Below, one piece after another: positions 41,227 to 48,485 of a stretch of DNA of 48,485 nucleotides. Source of the stretch: Bacteroidales bacterium (GTDB lineage: Bacteria > Bacteroidota > Bacteroidia > Bacteroidales > UBA1715). Position 1 is the stretch's first letter, and each line of letters opens with the position of its first letter. The DNA lies in contig JAITUU010000031.1 in the NCBI GenBank assembly GCA_031286165.1, positions 1-48,485 of the forward strand, given 5' to 3'. Made by a program: the position numbers and the translations under genes. Below the pieces are notes generated by a model. That model had not been told where the DNA came from. It ran no database searches and was given only the letters and a program-made list of their open reading frames with translations.

Positions 41227-41763
41227 ATGACCTCACACAATAATTCTTGCCTACAAACCGCCGAAATTATTCTTCGCGCAGTAGAAACGAGTGATTTGGA
41301 ACTTCTCTACCAATGGGAAAACAACTCCGAATGGTGGCACATAGGCTGCACCACCACGCCGTTTTCGCGCGAACTGCTGCGTGAATACATTGCCCAAGCG
41401 CATTTGGATATTTTCACTGTAAAGCAATTACGCCTCATGATAGAAAGTGTGAACTACGCTAAAACCGTAGGAATGATTGATTTATACGATTTCGACCCCT
41501 TGCATGGTCGCGCGGGACTTGCCATAGGTATAGAAAAGCAGTTTTGCGGAAAGCATTTTGCGCATCAAGCCATTGATTGTATGACACAATATTGCAAAGA
41601 AATATTATTTCTTCATCAAATTTTCGCCGAAGTACCCGAAACGAACGCTGTAAGTAGTGCCTTATTTCGTTCCTGCGGATTTACGCACACCGGCACAAAA
41701 ACCGCGTGGCTCAAACGCGCAAACGGCTACGAAAACGTATTGTTTTTTCAGAAAATTTTGTAA
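41227..41763 (+). CDS. GNAT-family N-acetyltransferase
   Basis: 178 aa, acetyl-CoA-dependent transferase of the RimJ/SpeG type. Seen: IILRAVETSDLELLYQWENN at the start, VGMIDLYDFDP, AGLAIGIEKQFCGKHFAHQAI and ALFRSCGFTHTGTK. Substrate unknown. An exact -7 box TATTTTTG (41218-41225) ends 1 nt before the ATG; if used, the mRNA would be leaderless. Confidence 0.85.
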   Translation: MTSHNNSCLQTAEIILRAVETSDLELLYQWENNSEWWHIGCTTTPFSRELLREYIAQAHLDIFTVKQLRLMIESVNYAKTVGMIDLYDFDPLHGRAGLAIGIEKQFCGKHFAHQAIDCMTQYCKEILFLHQIFAEVPETNAVSSALFRSCGFTHTGTKTAWLKRANGYENVLFFQKIL

Positions 41764-42510
41764 TTATTTGCGTTTTGTTACCGCTTCGCCAATAAGTTCT
41801 ATGGCAATTTTCGCGGCTTTTTGCTCGGCATCTTTTTTTGAAAAACTATGTGCTGTGGCTATTTCCACATCGTCTATGAATACCCGCGCATAAAAATTCG
41901 TATCGCAATCGGGGCGCACCACTTCCGATGCTATGGTATCGAAGGAATGGGTCAATTTGTATTTTTGCACATACTCCAAAAGTTGGCTTTTATAGTTTGT
42001 GTCTATTTGTTCCAATTCCTCGAAACTAAAATGCGGCAAGAGCGAAGTAAGAATATAGTGTTTGGTAAATTCATAGCCTTTATCCAAATAAATTGCACCT
42101 ATCAAAGCCTCCACCGCATTGCCTACGGCATCGTTGTCGCGCAATTTCACTACATTGGCACGCAGGTATTTGTGCAATCCCAATTCTATTCCCAAATGAT
42201 TGAGTGATTTGCGATTCACTATTTTTGCTTTCATTTTCGTTAAATATCCTTCGGGTTTATCGGGATATTTTGTAAATAAATATTCGGCAAACACCGTATC
42301 GAGTACCGAATCGCCCAAAAATTCCAAGCGTTCGTTGTGTTTATCTTTACGATGTTTGGGGCGCACTGTGATAGACCGGTGCGTGAGTGCTTTGTTGTAA
42401 TACTGAATACCATTGGGCATAAAACCCAGTAGTTGGTAGTATTTAACAAAAAACTCCCTTTCTGCCTTTGGGCAAAAAAGGAGTTTTTTATAATAGGACA
42501 GTGGGTACAA
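41764..42510 (-). CDS. rnc: Ribonuclease III
   Basis: Double-strand-specific RNase. Seen: signature ERLEFLGDSVLDTVFAEYLF, catalytic NAVEALIGAIYLDKG, and a C-terminal dsRBD (YKSQLLEYVQKYKL ... FYARVFIDDVEIATAHSFSKKDAEQKAAKIAI). 248 aa from a TTG at 42510, 5 nt after the fabF stop; the first ATG (42420) would cut off YYQLLGF, a conserved N-terminal block of Bacteroidota RNase III. A terminator-like hairpin at 42448-42489 lies within codons 8-21. Confidence 0.93.
   Translation of the reverse strand: MYPLSYYKKLLFCPKAEREFFVKYYQLLGFMPNGIQYYNKALTHRSITVRPKHRKDKHNERLEFLGDSVLDTVFAEYLFTKYPDKPEGYLTKMKAKIVNRKSLNHLGIELGLHKYLRANVVKLRDNDAVGNAVEALIGAIYLDKGYEFTKHYILTSLLPHFSFEELEQIDTNYKSQLLEYVQKYKLTHSFDTIASEVVRPDCDTNFYARVFIDDVEIATAHSFSKKDAEQKAAKIAIELIGEAVTKRK
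42448..42489 (-). terminator. Terminator-like hairpin inside the start of rnc
   Basis: A perfect 10-bp outer stem AAAAAACTCC (42448-42457) with GGAGTTTTTT (42480-42489), two mismatches, then an inner GCC/GGC stem with TTTG loop, and T-runs on both strands. It follows the fabF stop by 27 nt. It could end part of the acpP-fabF transcripts or be a target of RNase III itself. Confidence 0.6.
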
Positions 42511-42515
42511 AACGC

Positions 42516-43769
42516 TTATGCTTTATATTTTTTCAAAATAATTGAGCCGTTATGTCCACCAAAACCGAATGTATTGCTCAGAGCATATTCTACATTACGT
42601 TTTTGTGCCACATTGAGTGTTAAATTTAATTGCGGGTCTAATTGCGGGTCTAAATTTTTGCAATTAATGGTTGGCGGCACCACTCCCGTTTGCAGGGCTA
42701 CAATACAAGCCATAGCGTCCATAGCACCGGCGGCACCGAGTAAGTGACCGGTCATAGATTTTGTGGAACTTATATTCATATTGTAGGCATGGTCGCCAAA
42801 TAAATGTTTAATTGCCGAAACTTCCGCTATATCGCCAAGAGGCGTAGAAGTACCGTGTACATTGATATAATCAATATCGGTGAGTTTTATACCCGCATCG
42901 TTTATTGCTGCTTTCATACACCCTGCCGCACCTTTTCCTTCGGGTTCGGGTGCAGTTAAGTGATACGCATCGGAACTCATACCTCCGCCTACTACTTCGG
43001 CGTAAATTTTTGCTCCACGTGCTATGGCATGTTCATATTCTTCAAATAAATACGCTATACCGCCTTCACCCATTACAAAACCATCGCGCGACACATCGAA
43101 TGGACGTGATGCACTTTCTGCTTCGGCGTTATTTTCCGAAAGGGCTTTCATGGCATTGAAACCACCCACACCACATTCGTCTATTGTGGCTTCGGAACCA
43201 CCGGTGATAAACGCTTTTGCTTTTCCCAAGCGAATATAATTGAACGCATCTATCATGGCATGAGTTGCCGAAGCACAAGCCGAAACGGTACCGTAACTTG
43301 GTCCGCGCATACCATATTTCATGGTAATATAACCTGCCGCTATATTGGAAATCATTTTGGGAATAAAAAACGGATTGAAACGCGGCGAACCATCGCCGGC
43401 TGCAAATGCCGAAATTTCGTTCTGAATGGTAGATAAACCACCAACTCCCGAACCCCAAATCACTCCTATTTCGTCAAGATTTTCTTTGTCTAATTCTATG
43501 TTTGAATCCAACACACATTCGTGGGCTGCTGCCATTGCAAAATGTGTATATGGGTCCATTTTGCGAGCCTCTTTCCTATCAACATACGGTGAAACGTCAA
43601 AGTTTTTCACTTCGCACGCAAATTTTGTTTTAAATTTCTCGGTATTAAAGTGAGTGATAGGGGCACTACCACTCACTCCATTTACGAGATTTTTAAACAC
43701 TTCTTCTACTGTACTTCCAACAGGAGTAAAAGCTCCAATTCCTGTAACTACTACTCGTTTTAATTCCAT
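42516..43769 (-). CDS. fabF: 3-oxoacyl-ACP synthase II (FabF)
   Basis: Elongation condensing enzyme of fatty acid synthesis. Seen: VVVTGIGAFTPVG, active-site C165 in VSACASATHAM, histidines in NVHGTSTPLGD and KSMTGHLLGAAGAM. 417 aa. Near the C-terminus DPQL is doubled (LDPQLDPQLN) through an exact 12-bp tandem duplication (42628-42651). Operon with acpP upstream (29 nt) and rnc downstream. Confidence 0.97.
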   Translation of the reverse strand: MELKRVVVTGIGAFTPVGSTVEEVFKNLVNGVSGSAPITHFNTEKFKTKFACEVKNFDVSPYVDRKEARKMDPYTHFAMAAAHECVLDSNIELDKENLDEIGVIWGSGVGGLSTIQNEISAFAAGDGSPRFNPFFIPKMISNIAAGYITMKYGMRGPSYGTVSACASATHAMIDAFNYIRLGKAKAFITGGSEATIDECGVGGFNAMKALSENNAEAESASRPFDVSRDGFVMGEGGIAYLFEEYEHAIARGAKIYAEVVGGGMSSDAYHLTAPEPEGKGAAGCMKAAINDAGIKLTDIDYINVHGTSTPLGDIAEVSAIKHLFGDHAYNMNISSTKSMTGHLLGAAGAMDAMACIVALQTGVVPPTINCKNLDPQLDPQLNLTLNVAQKRNVEYALSNTFGFGGHNGSIILKKYKA

Positions 43770-43798
43770 TGAATTTTCAAATAATGTGTTTAATTAAA

Positions 43799-44035
43799 TT
43801 ACTTCGAGTTTTTCTCGATGTAAGCAATAGCATCTCCTACGGTTGCAATACCTTCGGCTTGCTCATCGGGAATAGCAATCTCAAATTCTTTCTCAAATTC
43901 CATGATTAATTCCACTGTATCCAATGAGTCTGCACCCAAATCATTAGTAAAATTAGCTTCCGGAGTTACTTCGCTGGCATCTACGCCTAATTTTTCCACA
44001 ATGATTGCTGTAATTTTTGATGCAATGTCTGACAT
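43799..44035 (-). CDS. acpP: Acyl carrier protein
   Basis: A 78-aa acidic protein that carries acyl chains on phosphopantetheine. Attachment serine S37 in [18 protein letters not shown]. First gene of acpP-fabF-rnc; supplies both fabF here and the lpxC-fabZ/lpxA enzymes 3 kb away. No clear -7 box upstream. Confidence 0.97.
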   Translation of the reverse strand: MSDIASKITAIIVEKLGVDASEVTPEANFTNDLGADSLDTVELIMEFEKEFEIAIPDEQAEGIATVGDAIAYIEKNSK

Positions 44036-44209
44036 AGTTTTAAAATTTTTAGTTAGTAATAATTATTTAATTAATTTTGTTGGCGCAAATGAATATATTT
44101 TTTTTTACAAAAAAAAGAAAAAAACGATAAATGTTTCAACCACTTTTTGTAAGTATAGTAAAAATCAAGCATTTGCATTTTTTAAAACTTTTAATTTAAT
44201 CTATCTGTT

Positions 44210-44779
44210 ATGCCTCGTTTAGCAATTTTTGCCTCCGGTTCGGGTTCAAATGCCGAAAATCTTATACGTTTTTTTACTGATTCCTCTACGCACATTACGC
44301 GAATTTTTTGCAATAATCCCAAAGCGGGAGTAATTGAACGTGCAAAAAAATTCAATATTCCTGTTACAATTTTTTCGCGCGAGGATTTTTACAATTCCAC
44401 AAACGTATTAGACCAACTCGTGGACGATAAAACCGATGCGATTATTCTCGCCGGATTTTTATGGCTCATTCCGCAGAATTTAATTGCGCAATTTCCGGGC
44501 AGAATTATCAACATTCACCCTGCGCTACTACCGCAATACGGCGGTAAAGGAATGTATGGTTCGCGCGTGCACGAGGCGGTAATTGCCAACGGTGAAAGTC
44601 GCAGCGGCATTACCATTCACTTAGTGGACGAAATTTACGACAACGGAACAATTCTCTTTCAAGCGCACTGCTCCATTACTCCCGAAGACACGCCCGAAAC
44701 ACTTGCGCACAAAGTTCACGCGCTGGAATACGAGCATTTTCCGAAGGTGGTGGCGGAATTTGTCAATAATTTGAAATAA
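44210..44779 (+). CDS. purN: Phosphoribosylglycinamide formyltransferase
   Basis: Transfers formyl from 10-formyl-THF in purine synthesis. Seen: LAIFASGSGSNAENLI at the start, the catalytic INIHPALLPQYGGKGMYGSRVHEAV (Asn, His) and GITIHLVDEIYDNG with the aspartate. 189 aa, normal. Stop abuts that of the convergent TlpA-like gene. Confidence 0.96.
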   Translation: MPRLAIFASGSGSNAENLIRFFTDSSTHITRIFCNNPKAGVIERAKKFNIPVTIFSREDFYNSTNVLDQLVDDKTDAIILAGFLWLIPQNLIAQFPGRIINIHPALLPQYGGKGMYGSRVHEAVIANGESRSGITIHLVDEIYDNGTILFQAHCSITPEDTPETLAHKVHALEYEHFPKVVAEFVNNLK

Positions 44780-45805
44780 TTATTTCAGTAATTGAGAAAG
44801 ATATTGTTCCAAAGCACCGCCGCGCACGTTTTTTGCAATTATTTTTCCTTGTTGGTCTATCAAAATAGTGAAAGGAATGGAACTTACGCCAAATTGCGAG
44901 GCGTATTCCTGCGAGGCATCAAACACGTTTGTCCACGGCATATTGAGTGCAGTGAGTGCTTGCAACCACGCATCTTTGGTACGGTCTATCGACACCGAAT
45001 ACACATCGAATCCTTTGCTGTGATAAGTTGAGTAGGCTTGTTTTATGTTCGGAATTTCGGCACGACACGGTCCGCACCAACTCGCCCAAAAATCGAGCAA
45101 CACCACTTTACCGCGCAATGACGATAGGGCTACTATTTTTCCGTTTTTATCAGATAGTTTAATATCGGGAATCACACTTCCCTCTTTCAAAAAAAATCGT
45201 GCAGAAACCTGTTTGTAAAAATCTTGCACAAGAAAATTATCGGGATAGGTGAGATGCAACTGTGTAGCCAAATTTTCATACACATCGGGATATTCCTCTA
45301 TATTCACCATATTGATAAGCCCCAGTGTGGTGAGCGAAGTAGCATTGTGATTGATAAAACTCACGAGTTCGTTCATGCGTTTTTGTTCCAATTCTTCAAC
45401 TTCGGCTCGTTTTACAGCCAGCTCTTGGGTGTATGCCTGCGTTTTTTGCACATTATGCTGCCATTGCTCGCTTTCTTTGGAGCCGGTTACGGTGTAATTT
45501 TGCCCAAAACCTACATAATCGGCGTGTAATTTCACTTTTTCACCCGGCGCAAGCACCAAAATTATGGCATCGTTTCTATTAAAATAAATTTGTGCAAATT
45601 CCGGTTTCTTCAATTTCTGCGTATATGCAAATTCCCCCTTATCATCAACTGTGAGCGACACCGGCTGCGCATTATTATCGGTTAAAAATATCAGTTTGAG
45701 TGAATCGCTTCCGGAATAATTCGTAATTTTGCCCGAAACAGATACGTTTTGAGCACAGAGCGAAAGTGAAATCGCTGTAAAAACAATGCTGAGAAAAGAT
45801 TTCAT
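44780..45805 (-). CDS. TlpA-like thiol-disulfide oxidoreductase with DUF4369-type N-terminus
   Basis: 341 aa. Signal peptide (ending SLCAQ), N-terminal beta domain (VSVSGKITNYSGSDSLKLIFL ... about 22-110) as in DUF4369, helical linker, then a thioredoxin fold with LLDFWASWCGPC (about 229-240; CxxC) and cis-proline SSIPFTILID. A periplasmic reductant for disulfide exchange, typical of Bacteroidota. Partner unknown. Confidence 0.9.
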   Translation of the reverse strand: MKSFLSIVFTAISLSLCAQNVSVSGKITNYSGSDSLKLIFLTDNNAQPVSLTVDDKGEFAYTQKLKKPEFAQIYFNRNDAIILVLAPGEKVKLHADYVGFGQNYTVTGSKESEQWQHNVQKTQAYTQELAVKRAEVEELEQKRMNELVSFINHNATSLTTLGLINMVNIEEYPDVYENLATQLHLTYPDNFLVQDFYKQVSARFFLKEGSVIPDIKLSDKNGKIVALSSLRGKVVLLDFWASWCGPCRAEIPNIKQAYSTYHSKGFDVYSVSIDRTKDAWLQALTALNMPWTNVFDASQEYASQFGVSSIPFTILIDQQGKIIAKNVRGGALEQYLSQLLK

Positions 45806-45837
45806 TAGGTATTAGTTGTTAGTGATTAGTTGTTAGA

Positions 45838-45864
45838 TTTCAGTTACTCAATTATTCAGTTATT
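45838..45864 (+). repeat. Copy 3 of the 28-nt leader element
   Basis: TTTCAGTTACTCAATTATT... ending 10 nt before birA. Compare 14692-14719 and 36616-36643. Confidence 0.7.
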
Positions 45865-45874
45865 CATAATTAAA

Positions 45875-46618
45875 ATGAGCGTGGCAAATTACAAAAATAT
45901 TCTGAATGTAGAAGAAGTTTCTTCCACAAATGTATATCTCTGTTCATTACTGAACGCAGAAACGCCCCCGAATATTTTGGTAGTAAGTGCAGAATTTCAA
46001 ACTGCGGGCAAAGGGCAGCATGGCAATGTGTGGCATTCGGAACGAGGAAAAAATCTTTTATGTTCGCACGCGGTGTTTCCCGAAAAACTACCTGTAAACG
46101 AGCAATTTATCCTTTCGCAAATAGTGGCACTTGCACTGCGGAAAACGATGCAATCGTATGACATAGAGGCACACATAAAGTGGGCAAACGATATATACGT
46201 GGGCGACAAAAAAATTGCCGGCATACTTATAGAAACACACATTCTGGGCAATTTCATTTCAAATGCAGTAGTTGGTATTGGATTGAATATCAACGAAATA
46301 GAATTTCCATCATGGATTCCCAATCCTATTTCTATGGCGCAGTGCAGCGGCGTTTTGTTCAACAAACACGAAGTATTGGAGCAATATTTACAGTATTTTG
46401 AAGAGTATTTTGCACGAATTGCACACAAAAAAGAACTTCACGAAGAATATCTTTCTGCACTATACAAATACCGCACGCCTGCAAAATTTTCCGATACAAG
46501 CGGTGAATTTCGCGGCAGCATAGTTGGCGTAGAAAGCGATGGCAAACTCCGTATTCAGCACGAAAATGGCGAAATTCGGCGATATTATTTTAAGGAGGTG
46601 CGGTTTGTAATGTGCTAA
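45875..46618 (+). CDS. birA: Biotin-[acetyl-CoA-carboxylase] ligase
   Basis: Attaches biotin to carrier proteins. 247 aa from ATG 45875. Seen: STNVYLCSLLN, biotin-binding GKGQHGNVW (45-53), KWANDIYVGDKKIAGILIE (102-120) with the catalytic lysine. It has no N-terminal helix-turn-helix, so it is the non-repressor class. KWAND replaces the usual KWPND. The ATG choice removes 15 residues of spacer translation. Confidence 0.93.
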   Translation: MSVANYKNILNVEEVSSTNVYLCSLLNAETPPNILVVSAEFQTAGKGQHGNVWHSERGKNLLCSHAVFPEKLPVNEQFILSQIVALALRKTMQSYDIEAHIKWANDIYVGDKKIAGILIETHILGNFISNAVVGIGLNINEIEFPSWIPNPISMAQCSGVLFNKHEVLEQYLQYFEEYFARIAHKKELHEEYLSALYKYRTPAKFSDTSGEFRGSIVGVESDGKLRIQHENGEIRRYYFKEVRFVMC

Positions 46619-46658
46619 TATACTAATGAGGCAATATGCTAATGAGAGAAATGTGGAA

Positions 46659-47696
46659 TTACTCTGCCTCAGTCGTATTGTTCTTTCTGTTTTTCCAATC
46701 TAATATCCACCAATCGCTTTTGTAATAAAACCCTGTTACTTGACTTCGCTTCTGCGACAATACGGCAGTAATTTTAAGCCCTGCCATAAAGGGATTGACC
46801 GATTTTGCATTTTGTGAATGTGCAAATGCACGGTATTTCACCAGAGTAGGGTCGCTACCTGCACTACTACTTGCAGGAATCGATACAAATTCACCGTCAT
46901 GTGCCGCACGCGATTTGATGTTCAACAAGCCATAATCGGCAAAGGCAGCAATGCGAATTTCCTGTAACACGGCGTGCGAAAAAAGTACATTAATACCTGC
47001 TTCCGCCGATGCAGCAAGATTCACACCCATTTTCCCATGAAAGCGAGTAACATTGCTACCCTCATTGCCTCTGCTAAACGAATGATGGGGCATGTCCTCC
47101 AAAAAATCGGCATCTTGCGGAAAATAGCCTTTTGCGGAATGAACACCGCTTGTTACGGCAGCAGCAAGCACATTCACACCGATTTTTGGTCCGACAAGAA
47201 AATAAAAAGGTCCAAAGGTTCCACCCACGCGCAGAGGAATATTCACATAACCTATGTGATATGTGTCTTGCAAATTACGTAGTTCATAAAGCATCACAAA
47301 TTGACTTTCGGGCAAAAATTCCGTGTGATAAAATCCACCCTCTGCCGCAGGGCGCATGGCACTTGTAATGGGCGCGCCCAGCGGAATTTCTCTGCCGGTA
47401 TTTTGGTCTATCAGCCTGCCTATTTGTTGGCTAAAATTGCTATAATGCACCAAAGAACTTTTGTAATCAAATTCAAGACCTGTTTCAAACAACCAGCGAT
47501 ACCGCCTATACCCATAGCCAATACCTATAATGCCGCCCACGCCACCGCGATTGCGCTCCACTTCGCTATTGCGCAACATTAGCTGCGAATAAGCGCCCTG
47601 CACCCACGCATTGAAGGAGTGAACGCCTTTTTTGATTTGTGCGTTTGCACCGCTTACAACCCATAAGAGAGCAAAACATAGATATATTTTTCTCAT
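46659..47696 (-). CDS. Outer-membrane beta-barrel protein, unrecognised
   Basis: 345 aa, signal peptide ending GANAQ, then alternating aromatic/hydrophobic strands (GIIGIGYGYRRYRWLFETGLEFDYKS, TYHIGYVNIPLRVGGTFGPFYFLVGPKIGVNVL, MGVNLAASAEAGIN) as in OMP_b-brl proteins. The tail is basic and polar. It overlaps by 1 nt (TAATG) the upstream T9SS cargo gene, so they are co-transcribed and may work together. It does not look like PorP/SprF. Confidence 0.8.
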   Translation of the reverse strand: MRKIYLCFALLWVVSGANAQIKKGVHSFNAWVQGAYSQLMLRNSEVERNRGGVGGIIGIGYGYRRYRWLFETGLEFDYKSSLVHYSNFSQQIGRLIDQNTGREIPLGAPITSAMRPAAEGGFYHTEFLPESQFVMLYELRNLQDTYHIGYVNIPLRVGGTFGPFYFLVGPKIGVNVLAAAVTSGVHSAKGYFPQDADFLEDMPHHSFSRGNEGSNVTRFHGKMGVNLAASAEAGINVLFSHAVLQEIRIAAFADYGLLNIKSRAAHDGEFVSIPASSSAGSDPTLVKYRAFAHSQNAKSVNPFMAGLKITAVLSQKRSQVTGFYYKSDWWILDWKNRKNNTTEAE

Positions 47697-48484
47697 TATT
47701 TCACGTTGATTTTTTGTGAGTAACTATGCCCCTTTTCGGTTGTGAGGCGCAAAATATAAAATCCGGCATCGACATTGAAGTCTATTTCGCGGTGGGCATA
47801 CTGCCTACTTGTACGCACCTGCCCGTGCATAGTTATCAACTGCACTTCCACAATGGGTTCTTCGCACGAAATGCGCACAGCGTTTTTCAACTCTGTAACC
47901 TGTATGCGCGGAAAGGGAAATACATATTCGTCATCGTGCGGCTTTTCTTTCACTATCAGCGGACAGGAAAATATACGCTCATGTTCGTTCATACGCATCA
48001 ATCGCACGCGGTATTCCGCGCCAAATTGCAAAGTCGAATGTTCCATGTAAATATAGTTTCCCCTATTATATTGCTCACGGAGCGGTTGGTCGTTCACAAA
48101 CCACCAATGATTGTAAAACTCGTAACCGCCATTGAAGGCAGGATTTTTCAACACTATCACATCGTTCCAGCGTTGCTCCATTACAGAAGCCGGATACAAC
48201 ACCGAAAAATCAACCGTAAAGGTTTTCTCGCTGCATCTGCCATCAAAATTCAAAGTTGCCGTGTAGGTATCGGGGCGAACGTTTTTGGGTAAGGGAAGCG
48301 CAATGCTATCGTTATTGGAATTATATTTTGTAAAATCTCGAAAACCGGCATTGTGTGCTTGTTCGCCAAATTTCTCGAAAGTTGCCTCATCGAGCACCGT
48401 GCGGTAATCCACTTTTTCTTTGACGCTGCCGGCGGCTTGCGCCGCCGATTGGTCCAAATAGTGTACGGTAAACGCCCAGCCGCA
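47696..48484 (-). CDS. T9SS cargo protein (5' truncated by window edge)
   Basis: The frame is open to the window end (…WAFTVHYLDQ before the internal TTG at 48457), so the N-terminus lies outside. Seen: beta-rich segments (TYTATLNFDGRCSEKTFTVDF, WWFVNDQPL, EYRVRLMRMNEHERIFSC) of Ig-like type, then IQVTELKNAVRI, VEVQLITMHGQVRTS and the end GFYILRLTTEKGHSYSQKINVK, a type A T9SS sorting domain. Function unknown; probably surface or secreted. Confidence 0.8.
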   Translation of the reverse strand, partial: CGWAFTVHYLDQSAAQAAGSVKEKVDYRTVLDEATFEKFGEQAHNAGFRDFTKYNSNNDSIALPLPKNVRPDTYTATLNFDGRCSEKTFTVDFSVLYPASVMEQRWNDVIVLKNPAFNGGYEFYNHWWFVNDQPLREQYNRGNYIYMEHSTLQFGAEYRVRLMRMNEHERIFSCPLIVKEKPHDDEYVFPFPRIQVTELKNAVRISCEEPIVEVQLITMHGQVRTSRQYAHREIDFNVDAGFYILRLTTEKGHSYSQKINVK

Positions 48485-48485
48485 A

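Noticed and set aside
44036..44209. Classical promoters for acpP and purN
   Set aside because: ATTTG-like boxes exist on both strands but spacing to TTG is 14-18 nt and the boxes match poorly.
46659..47696. PorP/SprF-type T9SS outer-membrane partner
   Set aside because: Lacks the usual QDPQFSQYMFNP-like start and the family pattern, although the gene order (T9SS cargo then barrel) is suggestive.

Overview
The window is a chromosomal stretch from a member of the Bacteroidota, most likely a Bacteroidales-like anaerobe. The evidence is the fused lpxC/fabZ gene, type IX secretion (T9SS) C-terminal sorting domains, signal peptides ending in AQ, promoters of the Bacteroidota type (TTG, 19-20 nt, TAnnTTTG), the near absence of Shine-Dalgarno sequences, and housekeeping genes of that lineage. 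The DNA is moderately AT-rich. There is no transposase, integrase, CRISPR array or tRNA; almost everything is core chromosome, with one accessory surface-protein island at the left.

Left island (1-11.1 kb). Two T9SS-secreted FIVAR-repeat proteins face each other: one cut by the left edge (+), and one complete protein of 2352 residues (-). Between them lie an Ldh_2-family malate/lactate dehydrogenase and aspartate-ammonia ligase (asnA). The giant protein starts with a GH11 xylanase-like catalytic domain with both catalytic glutamates, followed by an InlB-like repeat, two CBM4/9-like modules flanking three Listeria-Bacteroides repeats, about 17 FIVAR modules and a T9SS tail. Its FIVAR modules form two-module dyads, each with one cysteine per module. 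Upstream is a decayed ORF6N gene whose middle is replaced by a 27-bp palindrome.

Centre (11.1-34.1 kb). A small coiled-coil protein and zapA (cell division) precede a strong candidate 6S RNA and rny. Then come a WbpP-like UDP-GlcNAc 4-epimerase, a SpoU methyltransferase, recX, a MORN-repeat exported protein, a U32 (RlhA-like) protein, RNase P RNA, an RluD-like synthase and argG. A polysaccharide export pair (Wza-like lipoprotein, Wzc-like tyrosine kinase) diverges from argG and leads to fmt and rpmH. After a membrane protein come an outer-membrane barrel with a SPOR domain, a MurU-like nucleotidyltransferase, recJ, rfbB and an FKBP lipoprotein.

Right (34.1-48.5 kb). murB diverges from a biotin cluster, bioG-bioC-bioD (pimelate moiety synthesis and dethiobiotin), with birA further right. 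A lipid A/fatty-acid block follows on the minus strand (lpxC-fabZ, lpxA, dedA, HhH protein; then acpP, fabF, rnc). purN, a TlpA-like thioredoxin, birA, a beta-barrel protein and a second truncated T9SS cargo close the window.

The main points for a second look are the modular giant xylanase with its cysteine dyads, the 6S RNA candidate, the heptamer tandem repeats that fill the -33 zone of three promoters (rnpB, argG, wza), a repeated 28-nt leader before trmH, bioD and birA, and a terminator-like hairpin inside the first codons of rnc.
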